From Planctomycetota bacterium (GTDB taxonomy: Bacteria; Planctomycetota; PUPC01; DSUN01), in NCBI GenBank assembly GCA_035384565.1, contig DAOOIT010000003.1:1-64000 (forward strand): a DNA stretch of 64,000 nt, given 5' to 3'. The position numbers and the translations under genes were made by a program. Positions 26,414 through 35,000 of the stretch are shown here, piece by piece (position 1 is the stretch's first letter; every line of letters begins with the position of its first letter). The notes beneath the pieces were generated by a model. That model saw only the letters and a list, made by a program, of their open reading frames with translations, had not been told where the DNA came from and ran no database searches.

Positions 26414-27424
26414 ATGAGCCATCGCGAGTGGATTCAACGCGTCCTTCGGCACGAGGCCGGCCTGCCGGTGCCCTGGAACCTTTCGCTCTCGCCGCCCGCG
26501 CGGCAGAAGCTGGCCGGCCGCTACGGGCCGGGGGAGATCGAGGACATTCTGGACCTGCCGCTGCGCCTGCGGGGCCCGAACTCGATCAAGCCGCTTTACG
26601 CGTCGCCGCGGGAGTTCGGGCCCACGGCCCGCGACGAGTGGGGCGTGGTGTGGACGACGAGCGACGTGGACCGCGGCTCGCCCGTCGGCCCGCCCGTCAC
26701 GCGGCCCGACCTTCACGGCTTCGTCTTCCCCGACCCCGCTGCGCCTCATCGCTTCGAGGGCCTCGCCGCCTGGTGCGAGCGGCACCGCGGCTGCTACACG
26801 ATCCTCTGGATCGGCGACCTGTGGGAGCGGGCCACCTTCCTGTGCGGCATGGAGAACCTGCTCCTCTGGGCCGCCCTCGAGCCGAGCTTCGTCCACGCCC
26901 TGCTCGAACGCATCGCCGCCTACGTGATGCACACGCTGGAAACCCTCCTCGAGCGCCTCATCTTCGACGGCGTGGCGCTCAGCGACGACTATGGCACGCA
27001 GCGGGGCCTGCTCCTCAGCCCCGGCGCATGGCGGGCCTTCGTGAAGCCCCACCTCGCCCGCCTCTTCGGCCGCGCGAAGGCGGCCGGCAAGAGCGTCTTC
27101 CTGCACTCCTGCGGCCACGTGCGCCCCATCGTGCCCGACCTCGTGGACCTCGGCCTCGACATCCTTCACCCCGTTCAGCCCGAGGCGATGGACATCGGGG
27201 AGCTGAAACGCGAGTTCGGCCGCCACCTGAGCTTCTGCGGCGGCCTGGGCACGCAGCACCTGATGGCGCGCGCCTCGCCCGCCGAGGTGCAGGCCGAGGT
27301 GCGGCGGCTCCAGCGCACGATGGGCGCCGGCGGCGGCTACATCCTCGAGACCGGCATCACCCTCCAGGCCGACGTGCCCCTGGCCAACCTGCTCGCGATG
27401 ATTGACGCGGCGCGCCAGACCTGA
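26414..27424 (+). CDS. uroporphyrinogen decarboxylase-fold protein (methyltransferase-like)
   Basis: 336 residues from ATG 26414. It matches the UroD/MtaA/CmuA superfamily: the GxDD-like segment FDGVALSDDYG near 200, FLHSCGHVRPIVPDLVDLG near 235-250, the LHPVQPEAMD strand, LSFCGGLGTQHL and GGGYILETGITLQADVPL near the end. The H-S-C-G-H segment resembles the metal-binding part of corrinoid-dependent methyltransferases more than heme-pathway HemE, which has no such Cys. Planctomycetes carry many paralogues of unknown substrate. It is a single gene, divergent from the beta-helix gene. Confidence 0.8.
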   Translation: MSHREWIQRVLRHEAGLPVPWNLSLSPPARQKLAGRYGPGEIEDILDLPLRLRGPNSIKPLYASPREFGPTARDEWGVVWTTSDVDRGSPVGPPVTRPDLHGFVFPDPAAPHRFEGLAAWCERHRGCYTILWIGDLWERATFLCGMENLLLWAALEPSFVHALLERIAAYVMHTLETLLERLIFDGVALSDDYGTQRGLLLSPGAWRAFVKPHLARLFGRAKAAGKSVFLHSCGHVRPIVPDLVDLGLDILHPVQPEAMDIGELKREFGRHLSFCGGLGTQHLMARASPAEVQAEVRRLQRTMGAGGGYILETGITLQADVPLANLLAMIDAARQT

Positions 27425-27468
27425 AAATGGTGCGGGCCGTTCCTTAGGCGGCTTCTGTTGCCGATTCT

Positions 27469-27535
27469 CGTAGCGACAAGCGTCCCGCTTGTCGAACGGA
27501 TGAAGAGAGCCGCAAGCGGGATGCTCGCGGCTACC
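27469..27535. repeat. nested REP-like palindrome
   Basis: CGACAAGCG at 27474-27482 and its perfect complement at 27486-27494 flank a 3-nt loop. A second copy of the inner sequence lies inverted downstream: TCCCGCTTG at 27483-27491 against CAAGCGGGA at 27513-27521. The element is bounded by GTAGC and GCTAC. There is no T tract, so it is a dispersed palindromic repeat more likely than a simple terminator. Confidence 0.6.
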
Positions 27536-27621
27536 ATGGCGGTGGGCCGTCCCCCCATCCGGGGACGCCGCAACCGAACCTGCCTACGATTCCGGCCCGC
27601 ACCCGACCTGCAAAGGAAGCG

Positions 27622-27650
27622 TTGCGGGCGATCCTGCCCAGTGGTATAAT
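27622..27650 (+). promoter_or_regulatory. sigma-70-type promoter of trxA
   Basis: TTGCGG at 27622-27627, 17-nt spacer, perfect TATAAT at 27645-27650, 52 nt before the trxA start. Confidence 0.7.
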
Positions 27651-27701
27651 GCGCCCGACGACACAGTTCCCAGGCGGCCGAGCATGATAAAGGAGCGCAT
27701 A

Positions 27702-28028
27702 ATGGCCGAAGGCGTCACCGTGGTAACGGATGCGGATTTCGATGCCCAGGTGCTCAAGGCTCAGGTGCCGGTGGTGGTGGACTTCTGGGCCGAGTGGTGC
27801 GGCCCGTGCCGCAAGGTGGCCCCGGTCGTCGCCGATCTCGCCGCCGAATATGCGGGCAAGGTCAAGTTCGCCAAGGTGAACGTAGACGACAACTCCGCTA
27901 CGCCGGTCAAGTTCGGCATCATGTCCATCCCCACGATGATCCTGTTCAAGGACGGCGTGATCGTGGACAAGGTGGTCGGCGCGCGCAGCAAGGCCGACTA
28001 CAAGGCGTGGATCGACTCCAAGCTCTGA
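27702..28028 (+). CDS. trxA: thioredoxin
   Basis: 108 residues. ATG 27702 is chosen over ATG 27684 because AAAGGAG ends 6-7 nt upstream of it. It is a complete single-domain thioredoxin: VVVDFWAEWCGPCRK with the redox pair C33 and C36, the buried Asp at 27, and the cis-Pro loop in SIPTMILF. It reduces protein disulfides in the cytoplasm using thioredoxin reductase, which is not in this window. The length is standard. A good promoter precedes it. Its TGA is directly followed by the complement of the trpC stop, so the two genes converge with no gap. Confidence 0.97.
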   Translation: MAEGVTVVTDADFDAQVLKAQVPVVVDFWAEWCGPCRKVAPVVADLAAEYAGKVKFAKVNVDDNSATPVKFGIMSIPTMILFKDGVIVDKVVGARSKADYKAWIDSKL

Positions 28029-28829
28029 TCAGTCCCCTCTGCCCAACAGCCTGTCCACGGCCCGGCCGATCCGCCGCTGGCCCATCAGCGCCTCGCCCAC
28101 CAGCACGGCGTGCGCGCCCCAGGCGGCCACGCGCTCCACGTCCTCCCGCGTGCGGATGGCGCTCTCGCTCACCACGAGCGCCCCGCGCGGCACCGCGCGC
28201 GCCAGGCGGCGAGTCGTCTCCAGATCCGTTCGGAACGTGTGCAGGTCCCGGTTGTTGATGCCCACGAGGCGGGCGCCGGCGTCCAGCGCCTTCCTCAGGC
28301 TCGACGCGCAGTGGCACTCGACGAGGCACGCGAGGCCCAGCCCCTCCGCCTCCCCGATCATCGCCGCCAGGGCCTTCGCCGGCAGAATCTCCGCGATGAG
28401 CAGCACGGCGTCGGCCCCCGCCGCGCGGGCCTCGTAGAGCTGGTACGGCTCCAGGAGGAAATCCTTGCGCAGCACCGGGACGCCCACCGCGCGCCGCACG
28501 CGCCGCAGGTCGGCCAGCGAGCCGCCGAAGAACCGCTCGTCGGTGAGCACCGAGATGGCCGCCGCCCCGTGCGCCTCATAGGTGCGCGCGATGCGGGAGG
28601 GGTGGAAGCTCGGGCGGATGAGGCCGGCCGAGGGCGACCGCCGCTTGACCTCGGCGATCAGCGCCACGCCGTAGCGCGCGTGGGCCTGGCGCAGGGCCGC
28701 CGCGAACTCGCGCACGGGCGGGCCCTCCCTCGCCCGCGCCGCCAGCGCCTCGAGGGGGCGCTCGCGCTTCGCCCGCGCCACCTCCAGGCGCTTGTGCGCC
28801 ACAATCTCCTCCAGGACCCGGTGCAGCAT
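28029..28829 (-). CDS. trpC: indole-3-glycerol phosphate synthase
   Basis: 266 residues from ATG 28829, with AAAGGAGG 10 nt upstream. TIM-barrel enzyme that closes CdRP to indole-3-glycerol phosphate in tryptophan synthesis. Hallmarks are present: the N-terminal MLHRVLEEIVAHKRLEV helix, LIAEVKRRSPSAG with the catalytic Lys, VLTDERFFGGS, VLRKDFL, AVLLIAEIL, LVECH, LVGINNRDL and VVSESAI. No other trp gene is in the window, so it is an isolated gene, common in this group. Confidence 0.95.
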   Translation of the reverse strand: MLHRVLEEIVAHKRLEVARAKRERPLEALAARAREGPPVREFAAALRQAHARYGVALIAEVKRRSPSAGLIRPSFHPSRIARTYEAHGAAAISVLTDERFFGGSLADLRRVRRAVGVPVLRKDFLLEPYQLYEARAAGADAVLLIAEILPAKALAAMIGEAEGLGLACLVECHCASSLRKALDAGARLVGINNRDLHTFRTDLETTRRLARAVPRGALVVSESAIRTREDVERVAAWGAHAVLVGEALMGQRRIGRAVDRLLGRGD

Positions 28830-28988
28830 GCGGCGAGTGCCTCCTTTGCAGGCCCGCCGAATTGTAGCCGCCGCGGCGGCCCGGATCAAGGCCGCCTCGC
28901 CCGCGGCCCGCCGAAACCCCAGCCCGCCCGGCGCTGTAATGTCATGCGGCACACCATTGCGCAACCGCTGCTACGGAAGGAGACGCCC

Positions 28989-30758
28989 ATGCGCAGGTTC
29001 ACCTGGATAGCCCACCTCCTCGCGCTGGCCTGGGCCGCCTCAGGACCCGCCGCCGACCTCGCCAGCGTGGTGCCCGAGGACGCGCTCATCTATGCCGAGG
29101 TGAACGACCCGAAGGGCCTCTGGGCCGACTTCGAGCGGTCGGGCCTCCGCGACATCCTGCGCGCCGCGCCCCAGGCCGAGATGCAGTTCGGCGTGGCCAC
29201 GGCCCTCGTGCGCGGGGCGGTCCAGCAACGGCTGGGCCTGGCGTGGGACGACTTTGTGGGGAAGCTCGGCTCGCGCTTCGCCGTCGTGCTGGCCGAGGGG
29301 GGAGGGGAGGGGCGCCCGCCCGTCTTCCTCCTCGACGCCGCCGACACGAAGGCCGAACTGACGAAGCTGCTCAAGGAAACCGTCGAGCCCGCCCTCACCA
29401 AGGCCCAGGGCAACCCGCCAGCGGCGGCGATCGCCGACGAGGTCCACGGCGACGTGCCCCTGCGCATCCTCCGCGGCCCCGGCGGCGGCCTCGCCTACGG
29501 CTTCCTGGGCGATGCCCTCCTCCTCGGCGAGCCGCCCGCCGTCAAGAAGCTCATTGACGCCCGCGCCCGCCGCCCCCTGGCCGCCAACCAGGCGTTCCTC
29601 AGGGCCCGCAAGGCCCTCGACACGCCCAAGGGCATCGTCGCCTACCTCAACCTGGCGCAGGTGATCGCCGACCACCGGCCCGTGCTGGACGGCAACCCGG
29701 AGCTCCAGCGCCTCTTCGACGCCGTGGGCCTCACCACGGTCCAATGGATCGCCCTCTCGTCCCGCTTCGACGGGCGCGGCATCCGCGACCGCGTACACCT
29801 CCACACCGGCGAGCGCCAGCTCGGCCTCATCGGCCTCCTGGGCGGCCTCTCCGCCGGCACCTCCACGGCCGCCCAGGTGCTGCCCAAGGACTGCCCGATC
29901 CTCCTCTCCCTCAACTTCAAGGACGGCCCGGAGCTCTGGCAAGGCATCGTGCGCTTCCTCCAGGCGGGCGGCCACGCCGACGGCCTGGCGCGCCTCGACG
30001 AGGGCAAGCAATCCGTGAAGCTCCAATTCGGCATCAACTTCGACGACGACTTCGTCGGCGCGCTCGGCGGCGAGGTGTTCCTGGCCGCCAACCCCGACTT
30101 CGTGGCCGAGTTCGCCGCCAAACGGCGCGCCCCGACGGCCGACGACTTCGCGTTCATCCTCGGCGCCCGCGTGGCCAAGCCCGAGGCCCTCAAGACCACC
30201 ATCCACCGCCTGATGGCCGGCCAGCCCGGTGTGGGCCAAGGCATCGAGCGCAGGGTCGAGACCCACCAGGGCATCGAGGTCAACACCCTGCTCCTGCCCG
30301 ACCCCGAGCGGCGGCCCGCCTATGCGTTCGTGGGCGACTTCTTCCTGGCTGCGAAAAGCGCCGCCATCATCCGCCAGTGCATAGACGCCAGGGCGGCAGG
30401 GCAGAGCCTCGCCCTCGCGCCCCGCTTCCGCAACGTGGCCGACGCCATGCCCCTGAAGCATCACGCCGTGGCCTACGCCGACATCGAGGCCCTCGCCGTC
30501 GCCCTCCTCGCCGCCGACAAGGAGCCGGCCCCCGGCGAGCCCGCGCGCCCGATCCTTGCGACGCTGGGCCTGCTCGCCGGCCAGCTCCGCGGCGCCTGCG
30601 CCGCCCTCACGGCAGGCGAGGACGGCGTGACCTTCGAGGCCTACAGCCGGCCCGGGCTCCTCCCGCTCGCCGGGGCCGTGCTCGGCTTCGCCGAGCGCCG
30701 CGCCGCCGCGCCCACGCCCGGCCCGCAGCCCAAGGGTCCCAGACCCGCCGACTTCTGA
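28989..30758 (+). CDS. secreted DUF3352-like protein
   Basis: 589 residues, ATG 28989 after GGAAGGAG, signal peptide MRRFTWIAHLLALAWAASGP. The sequence starts ASVVPEDALIYAEVNDPKGLW and repeats the pattern of DUF3352-type proteins seen in planctomycetes: paired half-domains with AFILGARVAKPEALKTT, VNTLLLPDPERRPAYAF and FFLAAKSAAIIRQCIDA. No enzyme motif is evident and the function is unknown. It ends ~68 nt before the tRNA gene and is divergent from trpC. Confidence 0.7.
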   Translation: MRRFTWIAHLLALAWAASGPAADLASVVPEDALIYAEVNDPKGLWADFERSGLRDILRAAPQAEMQFGVATALVRGAVQQRLGLAWDDFVGKLGSRFAVVLAEGGGEGRPPVFLLDAADTKAELTKLLKETVEPALTKAQGNPPAAAIADEVHGDVPLRILRGPGGGLAYGFLGDALLLGEPPAVKKLIDARARRPLAANQAFLRARKALDTPKGIVAYLNLAQVIADHRPVLDGNPELQRLFDAVGLTTVQWIALSSRFDGRGIRDRVHLHTGERQLGLIGLLGGLSAGTSTAAQVLPKDCPILLSLNFKDGPELWQGIVRFLQAGGHADGLARLDEGKQSVKLQFGINFDDDFVGALGGEVFLAANPDFVAEFAAKRRAPTADDFAFILGARVAKPEALKTTIHRLMAGQPGVGQGIERRVETHQGIEVNTLLLPDPERRPAYAFVGDFFLAAKSAAIIRQCIDARAAGQSLALAPRFRNVADAMPLKHHAVAYADIEALAVALLAADKEPAPGEPARPILATLGLLAGQLRGACAALTAGEDGVTFEAYSRPGLLPLAGAVLGFAERRAAAPTPGPQPKGPRPADF

Positions 30759-30785
30759 GCCGCCGGCCCGCTCCTGCAAGTGAGC

Positions 30786-30813
30786 TTGCAAAATCGGCGA
30801 AGGCTGGTATAAT
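30786..30813 (+). promoter_or_regulatory. promoter of tRNA-Leu
   Basis: TTGCAA at 30786-30791, 16-nt spacer, TATAAT at 30808-30813, 14 nt before the tRNA 5' end. Confidence 0.7.
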
Positions 30814-30826
30814 CTTCCATGCCGAC

Positions 30827-30914
<88 letters not shown>

Positions 30915-30960
30915 CCTGTTCCCCCCTTTCTTACTATTGGCGTCCCGCCCGAGCGGCCAG

Positions 30961-31446
30961 CTACGCCCGGCGCGCCAGCCGGCCAGCCAGCCGTCTGCCG
31001 GCTCCCGCGAGCCGCCGGGCCAGGACCCGGCACGCCAGCACCGTCACCCACAGGCGCCCCCCCACCCGCCGCACGCCGCGCCCCAGGCGCACCGCCCTCC
31101 CATCCCGCTCGCGCGCGACCACGCGGCCCAGCACGTCCCGCTCTCCCACGCGGTCGGCGGCGCCGAAGGCGGCGTCGCCGCGGGTGGCCAGGAGCGCCCG
31201 GCCGCCCGCCGCGCAGCGTGCCACCACGCGGTGCGCGACCAGTTGGCCATTGCCCACGCGGTGGAGGGCGATGTCGCCCACCCGCAACTCCGCCAGGCGC
31301 GCCGGCTCCACCGTCAACACGTCGCCGTCGCGGACCATCGGCTCCATGCTGCGGCCGTGCGCGCGGAAGCGGACCGCCATCCCCCGGCGGAGAAGGTCCT
31401 CCGCCAGCTCCGCGAAGCCCGCCTGGTCCATCCGTACCTCTGTCAT
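30961..31446 (-). CDS. S24/S26 signal-peptidase-like serine protease
   Basis: 161 residues from ATG 31446. The motif AHGRSMEPMVRDGD gives the catalytic Ser33 of the LexA/signal-peptidase clan. VAHRVV (H72) and LLATRGDAAFGAAD (D91, D98) fit the Ser-His-Asp layout of SipW/Sec11-type enzymes rather than Ser-Lys. There is no N-terminal membrane helix; a hydrophobic and Arg-rich tail (WVTVLACRVLARRLAG) may associate with the membrane. Proteins of this type often sit near PqqD, HPr-kinase-like and nucleotidyltransferase genes. Here it is divergent from exactly such an operon, so a role in cleaving the peptide product is possible but inferred. Confidence 0.75.
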   Translation of the reverse strand: MTEVRMDQAGFAELAEDLLRRGMAVRFRAHGRSMEPMVRDGDVLTVEPARLAELRVGDIALHRVGNGQLVAHRVVARCAAGGRALLATRGDAAFGAADRVGERDVLGRVVARERDGRAVRLGRGVRRVGGRLWVTVLACRVLARRLAGAGRRLAGRLARRA

Positions 31447-31547
31447 GCGTTCTGCCCCGGAGACCTGTGTGCCCCCATGTAACACGCGGGCCGATGGACC
31501 GTCAAGTGGCGTGGGGCGGCGGCCAGCCGAGCGAGTCCGAACAATCA

Positions 31548-31790
31548 GACAAGCCGGGCGGGTCCGACAAGCCGGGCAGACAGGCCTGCCCCCCGCCCCC
31601 ATGCCGTATCACCCCGCCGCTCGCACGGGGGCTGCACGAGGGGCGCCTTGGCGATCCGGGGGCTTCCACGAGGGCGCTTGCCATGCTGTATCACTCTCCG
31701 GAAGATACAACTCGCGCGCTTTGGCGATCCGGGGCCTTCCCTGGCGGTCCCTCCTTGGTGTATCACCTCCCCCCCTCAAGGATGATACAG
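31548..31790 (+). repeat. hairpin repeat cluster, locus 2 (second stem type)
   Basis: Fills much of the 564-nt gap 31447-32010. After a doubled GACAAGCCGGGC (31548-31559, 31566-31577), three units begin with GTATCAC at 31606, 31688 and 31760. Unit 2 pairs TGTATC (31687-31692) with GATACA (31704-31709). Unit 3 pairs TGTATCA (31759-31765) with TGATACA (31782-31788) around a loop containing CTCCCCCCTCA. Units are joined by TTGGCGATCCGGGG (31648-31661 and 31721-31734), which also occurs in the 55.1-kb cluster, where the stems are different. Confidence 0.75.
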
Positions 31791-31885
31791 CATGAACTCG
31801 GGGGGGCGTCTCTGGATGGCGGATGCCCTTGTCCGAGCACGGCATGTCATGGCCGCCTTCCATTCGTGCAGCGGAACGAAAGCTG

Positions 31886-31914
31886 TTGACACCAAACCAG
31901 CGGCATGGTACAAT
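31886..31914 (+). promoter_or_regulatory. consensus sigma-70 promoter of the peptide-modification operon
   Basis: TTGACA at 31886-31891, exactly 17 nt, TACAAT at 31909-31914. This is one of the two best -35/-10 matches I found in the window. Transcription would begin near 31921, giving a leader of about 90 nt before the C25 gene start. Confidence 0.8.
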
Positions 31915-32010
31915 AATTGCACAAGTGCCGACACGCGGAGCGAACCCAGGTGAGGGCCTGGATGCGTGTGTGTTCCGAGCACTCCGATTCCTGCGCGGGG
32001 GAACCCCAGA

Positions 32011-35000
32011 ATGGCGTCGAACCTGTCCGCTACGCGCAAGCGTGGGCGAGGGCGCTACCGCCGCATCGTCACCGCCTGTGTCTCCCTCCTCGTCCTGGGG
32101 CTCGTCGCCGTGTGCGCCGTGCGGGCCGTTGCCGGCCTCACCGACACGCGCCTGCCGTGGTCCACCTTCTTCAACAACCCCTACGTCACCTACTACACGA
32201 TGGACGGCAAGAAGGTCACCGACTTCGAGACCTCCTCGGACCCGACCAATGGAGGGTCCGCCGTCCAGCCCAGCGATATTGACATCGCCTCGGGTTCCCC
32301 CAACCCGGGGTCGCCGGGCACCGCGCCGTCTGTCTGGTACGGCTACTACAATGGCGGAACCCCGTGGGACCCCAACGACCCCGCCACCATGAACGACGAC
32401 CGCCTGTTCTTCCGCCTGCGGGTGGGCTCGAACCCCAAGAACCAGGGCGGGAGCGGCGACAACTTTGTCGCCTATCACTGGAACATCCTCATTGATTCAG
32501 ACGGCGATGGGTACAAAGAATACTGGCTCGATCTCGACGGCTCCGAACAGCCCGCGCCCCGCCTCAAGCTGATGTACAACAACGACAACACGCAGTTGAT
32601 GCTGGACCCCACCGGCAGCGAGATCAACCGCTGGATCGCCCTGAGCATTGACACCGACAATCCGCCATACTCCCACACCCGGGCGCTGGCAGTGGGGGAC
32701 GGTACGACCCAGTGGTTCATTGATTTCCAGATCCCCATGAGCGCCCTGAAGGACAAGTTCGGCAACCAGGTGGTCTACCCCCACACCCCCATCCGTCTCG
32801 CCTACTCGACCAGCGCGTCCAACACCGACCCCCTCCAGAAGGACTGGATGGGCTACACCCCCTTCGGCGACATCATCACCTACGGCACGCCATCCATCCG
32901 TTTCACCGACAAGACGCTGCTGCCCGACACCCAGTACTATCGCATCGGCGACCAGATCTACGTGGTCACCACGGCGCGAAGCGCCAACCAGAACATGAAC
33001 GCCGTCGAGACCATCACCGTCTCCGTCACCAACCCCTCGACGGGCGACGTCGAGTGGCTCACCCTGGTCGAGACGGGGGTGAACACCGGCATCTTCTCCA
33101 ACCGAGGCTCTGCCAGCGACCCCGTCTCGTCGCCCTCCACGGGCAACTTCGGCTGGATACCGTCCGTGAGCCCCAACAACACCGTGGCGGAGACATGGAC
33201 CGCCACCTACGACAGCGCGAACAGCCGATGGGTCATCTCGGGCACCGTCTCGGGCTTCCAAGGCTATGCCACCGCGGGCACGGCGTTCACCTCGAATAAC
33301 GGCCAGGTCTCGTTCACCATCTACAAAACCAAGTCCAAGCCTGCCAACGGCGCCACCATCACGTTCCAGACCTATGCCTCGGACCCCCTCTACACCTCCA
33401 CCGCGCCCGGCACCAACGACGACGGCACCCTCCAGGTGAATGCCGGCGACTGGATCACCACCCGCTACGTGGACAACATCAACAACACCGGCAACTACGA
33501 CGACTGGGCCCAGATCTACGGGCCCAACGTGCCCATCATCCGCTTCACCCGGGCCGACGGCACCGACGCCACCACCTACCAACTCACCACCGGCACCCCC
33601 GCCAGCGACCTCATCTACGTCACCGTAGACCACGCCGCCGCCAACACCAACCCCAACACCGTCCAGACCATCCAGGTCACCATCACCGGCACGAGCGGCG
33701 ACCTCCAGACCATCACCCTCACCGAAACCGGCCCCAACACCGGCGTGTTCCGCAACACCACCGGGCTGGCCTCCTACGCCAGCAACACCCCTACCCTCAA
33801 CAACAACCGGTTCGAGGAATACGTCGGCGGCATCGCTGCCGCCACCTACACCTACGGCGCCAACCAGCAGGTGGTGGACTACGCGAACATCATCGTCCCC
33901 AACGCCGGCACCGTCGCCTTCGTCAACGGCACCGGGATTCTCGACGTCGAGTTCTACGGAAACAACGACTACATGTGGATCAAGGTGACCGACACCAACT
34001 ACGACACGAACACGAACCAGCGGGGCGTCATGACCGTGACCGTCACCAACCCCACCACAGGCGACTCCGAGCTGGTCACCCTCTACGAGACCGGCAACGG
34101 CACCCACACGTACATGAACACCCTCAACGACCTCCAGACGACGGCCGGCTCGGCGGTCGTGACCTCCTCCTACTACAACTTCCAGGCCAACGGCGTGGTC
34201 GCGGGCGACACGTTCCTTATCCTCTCCGGCCCCGACATGGGCACCTACACGGTCCAGAGCGTGAGCGGGAACTCCGTGACCCTCACCACCACCCTCACCA
34301 CCACCCGCACCGCCGCCAACCCCGTCATCTTCGCCGTCGGCGACGGCACGGAGGACTCGATGCTCCTCCAGGCGAAGCTCAGCGACGGCAGCGTCGCCGC
34401 CAATGACGACTACCTGGAGTCCTACAACACCAACATCCTCGAAGTGCGTTACGTGGACACCAACCCCGCCGGCACCCTCCTCGACACGGCGGTGTTCGGC
34501 GCCAGCCCCACCGCGGCCACGATCGCCGGCCTCTCCGCCGCCAGCGAGGGCGGCCGCGTGGTGGTCCAGTGGGAAACCACCTCGGAATACGGCACCGCGG
34601 GCTTCCACCTGCTGCGCCTCCACGAGGCCAGCGGCAAGTTCCAGAGGGTCAACAGCCACCTCCTCCCCGGACTCCTCACCGCACCGCAGGGCGGCACCTA
34701 CCGCCTCGTGGACCCCTCGGCGCAGGCCGGCAAGACCTACACCTATCAGCTCCTCGAGGTCGAAACGCGCGGAACCGAACGAATGCATGGGCCGTACCGC
34801 GTCACGGTGCAGGAGGCCCTCGCCGGCGGGGTGGCCTCTGCTGACGACCTCGGGCCGGCCGGCTTCAGCCGGCGCGCGCGGCCGGGCCCGCTGCCCCCCA
34901 GCGCCGCGGCGCGCGCGGCGGAGAAGCTCCTGGAGGCCGCGAACAAAGAGGCCAAGAAGGCCGCCAAAGCAGCCGCAGCCGCCGAGGCGCTGCCGAACGT

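Noticed and set aside
31966..32010. GTG 31966 as start of the C25 protease
   Set aside because: It adds 15 residues before the basic-hydrophobic signal region without a ribosome site; ATG 32011 is more sensible.
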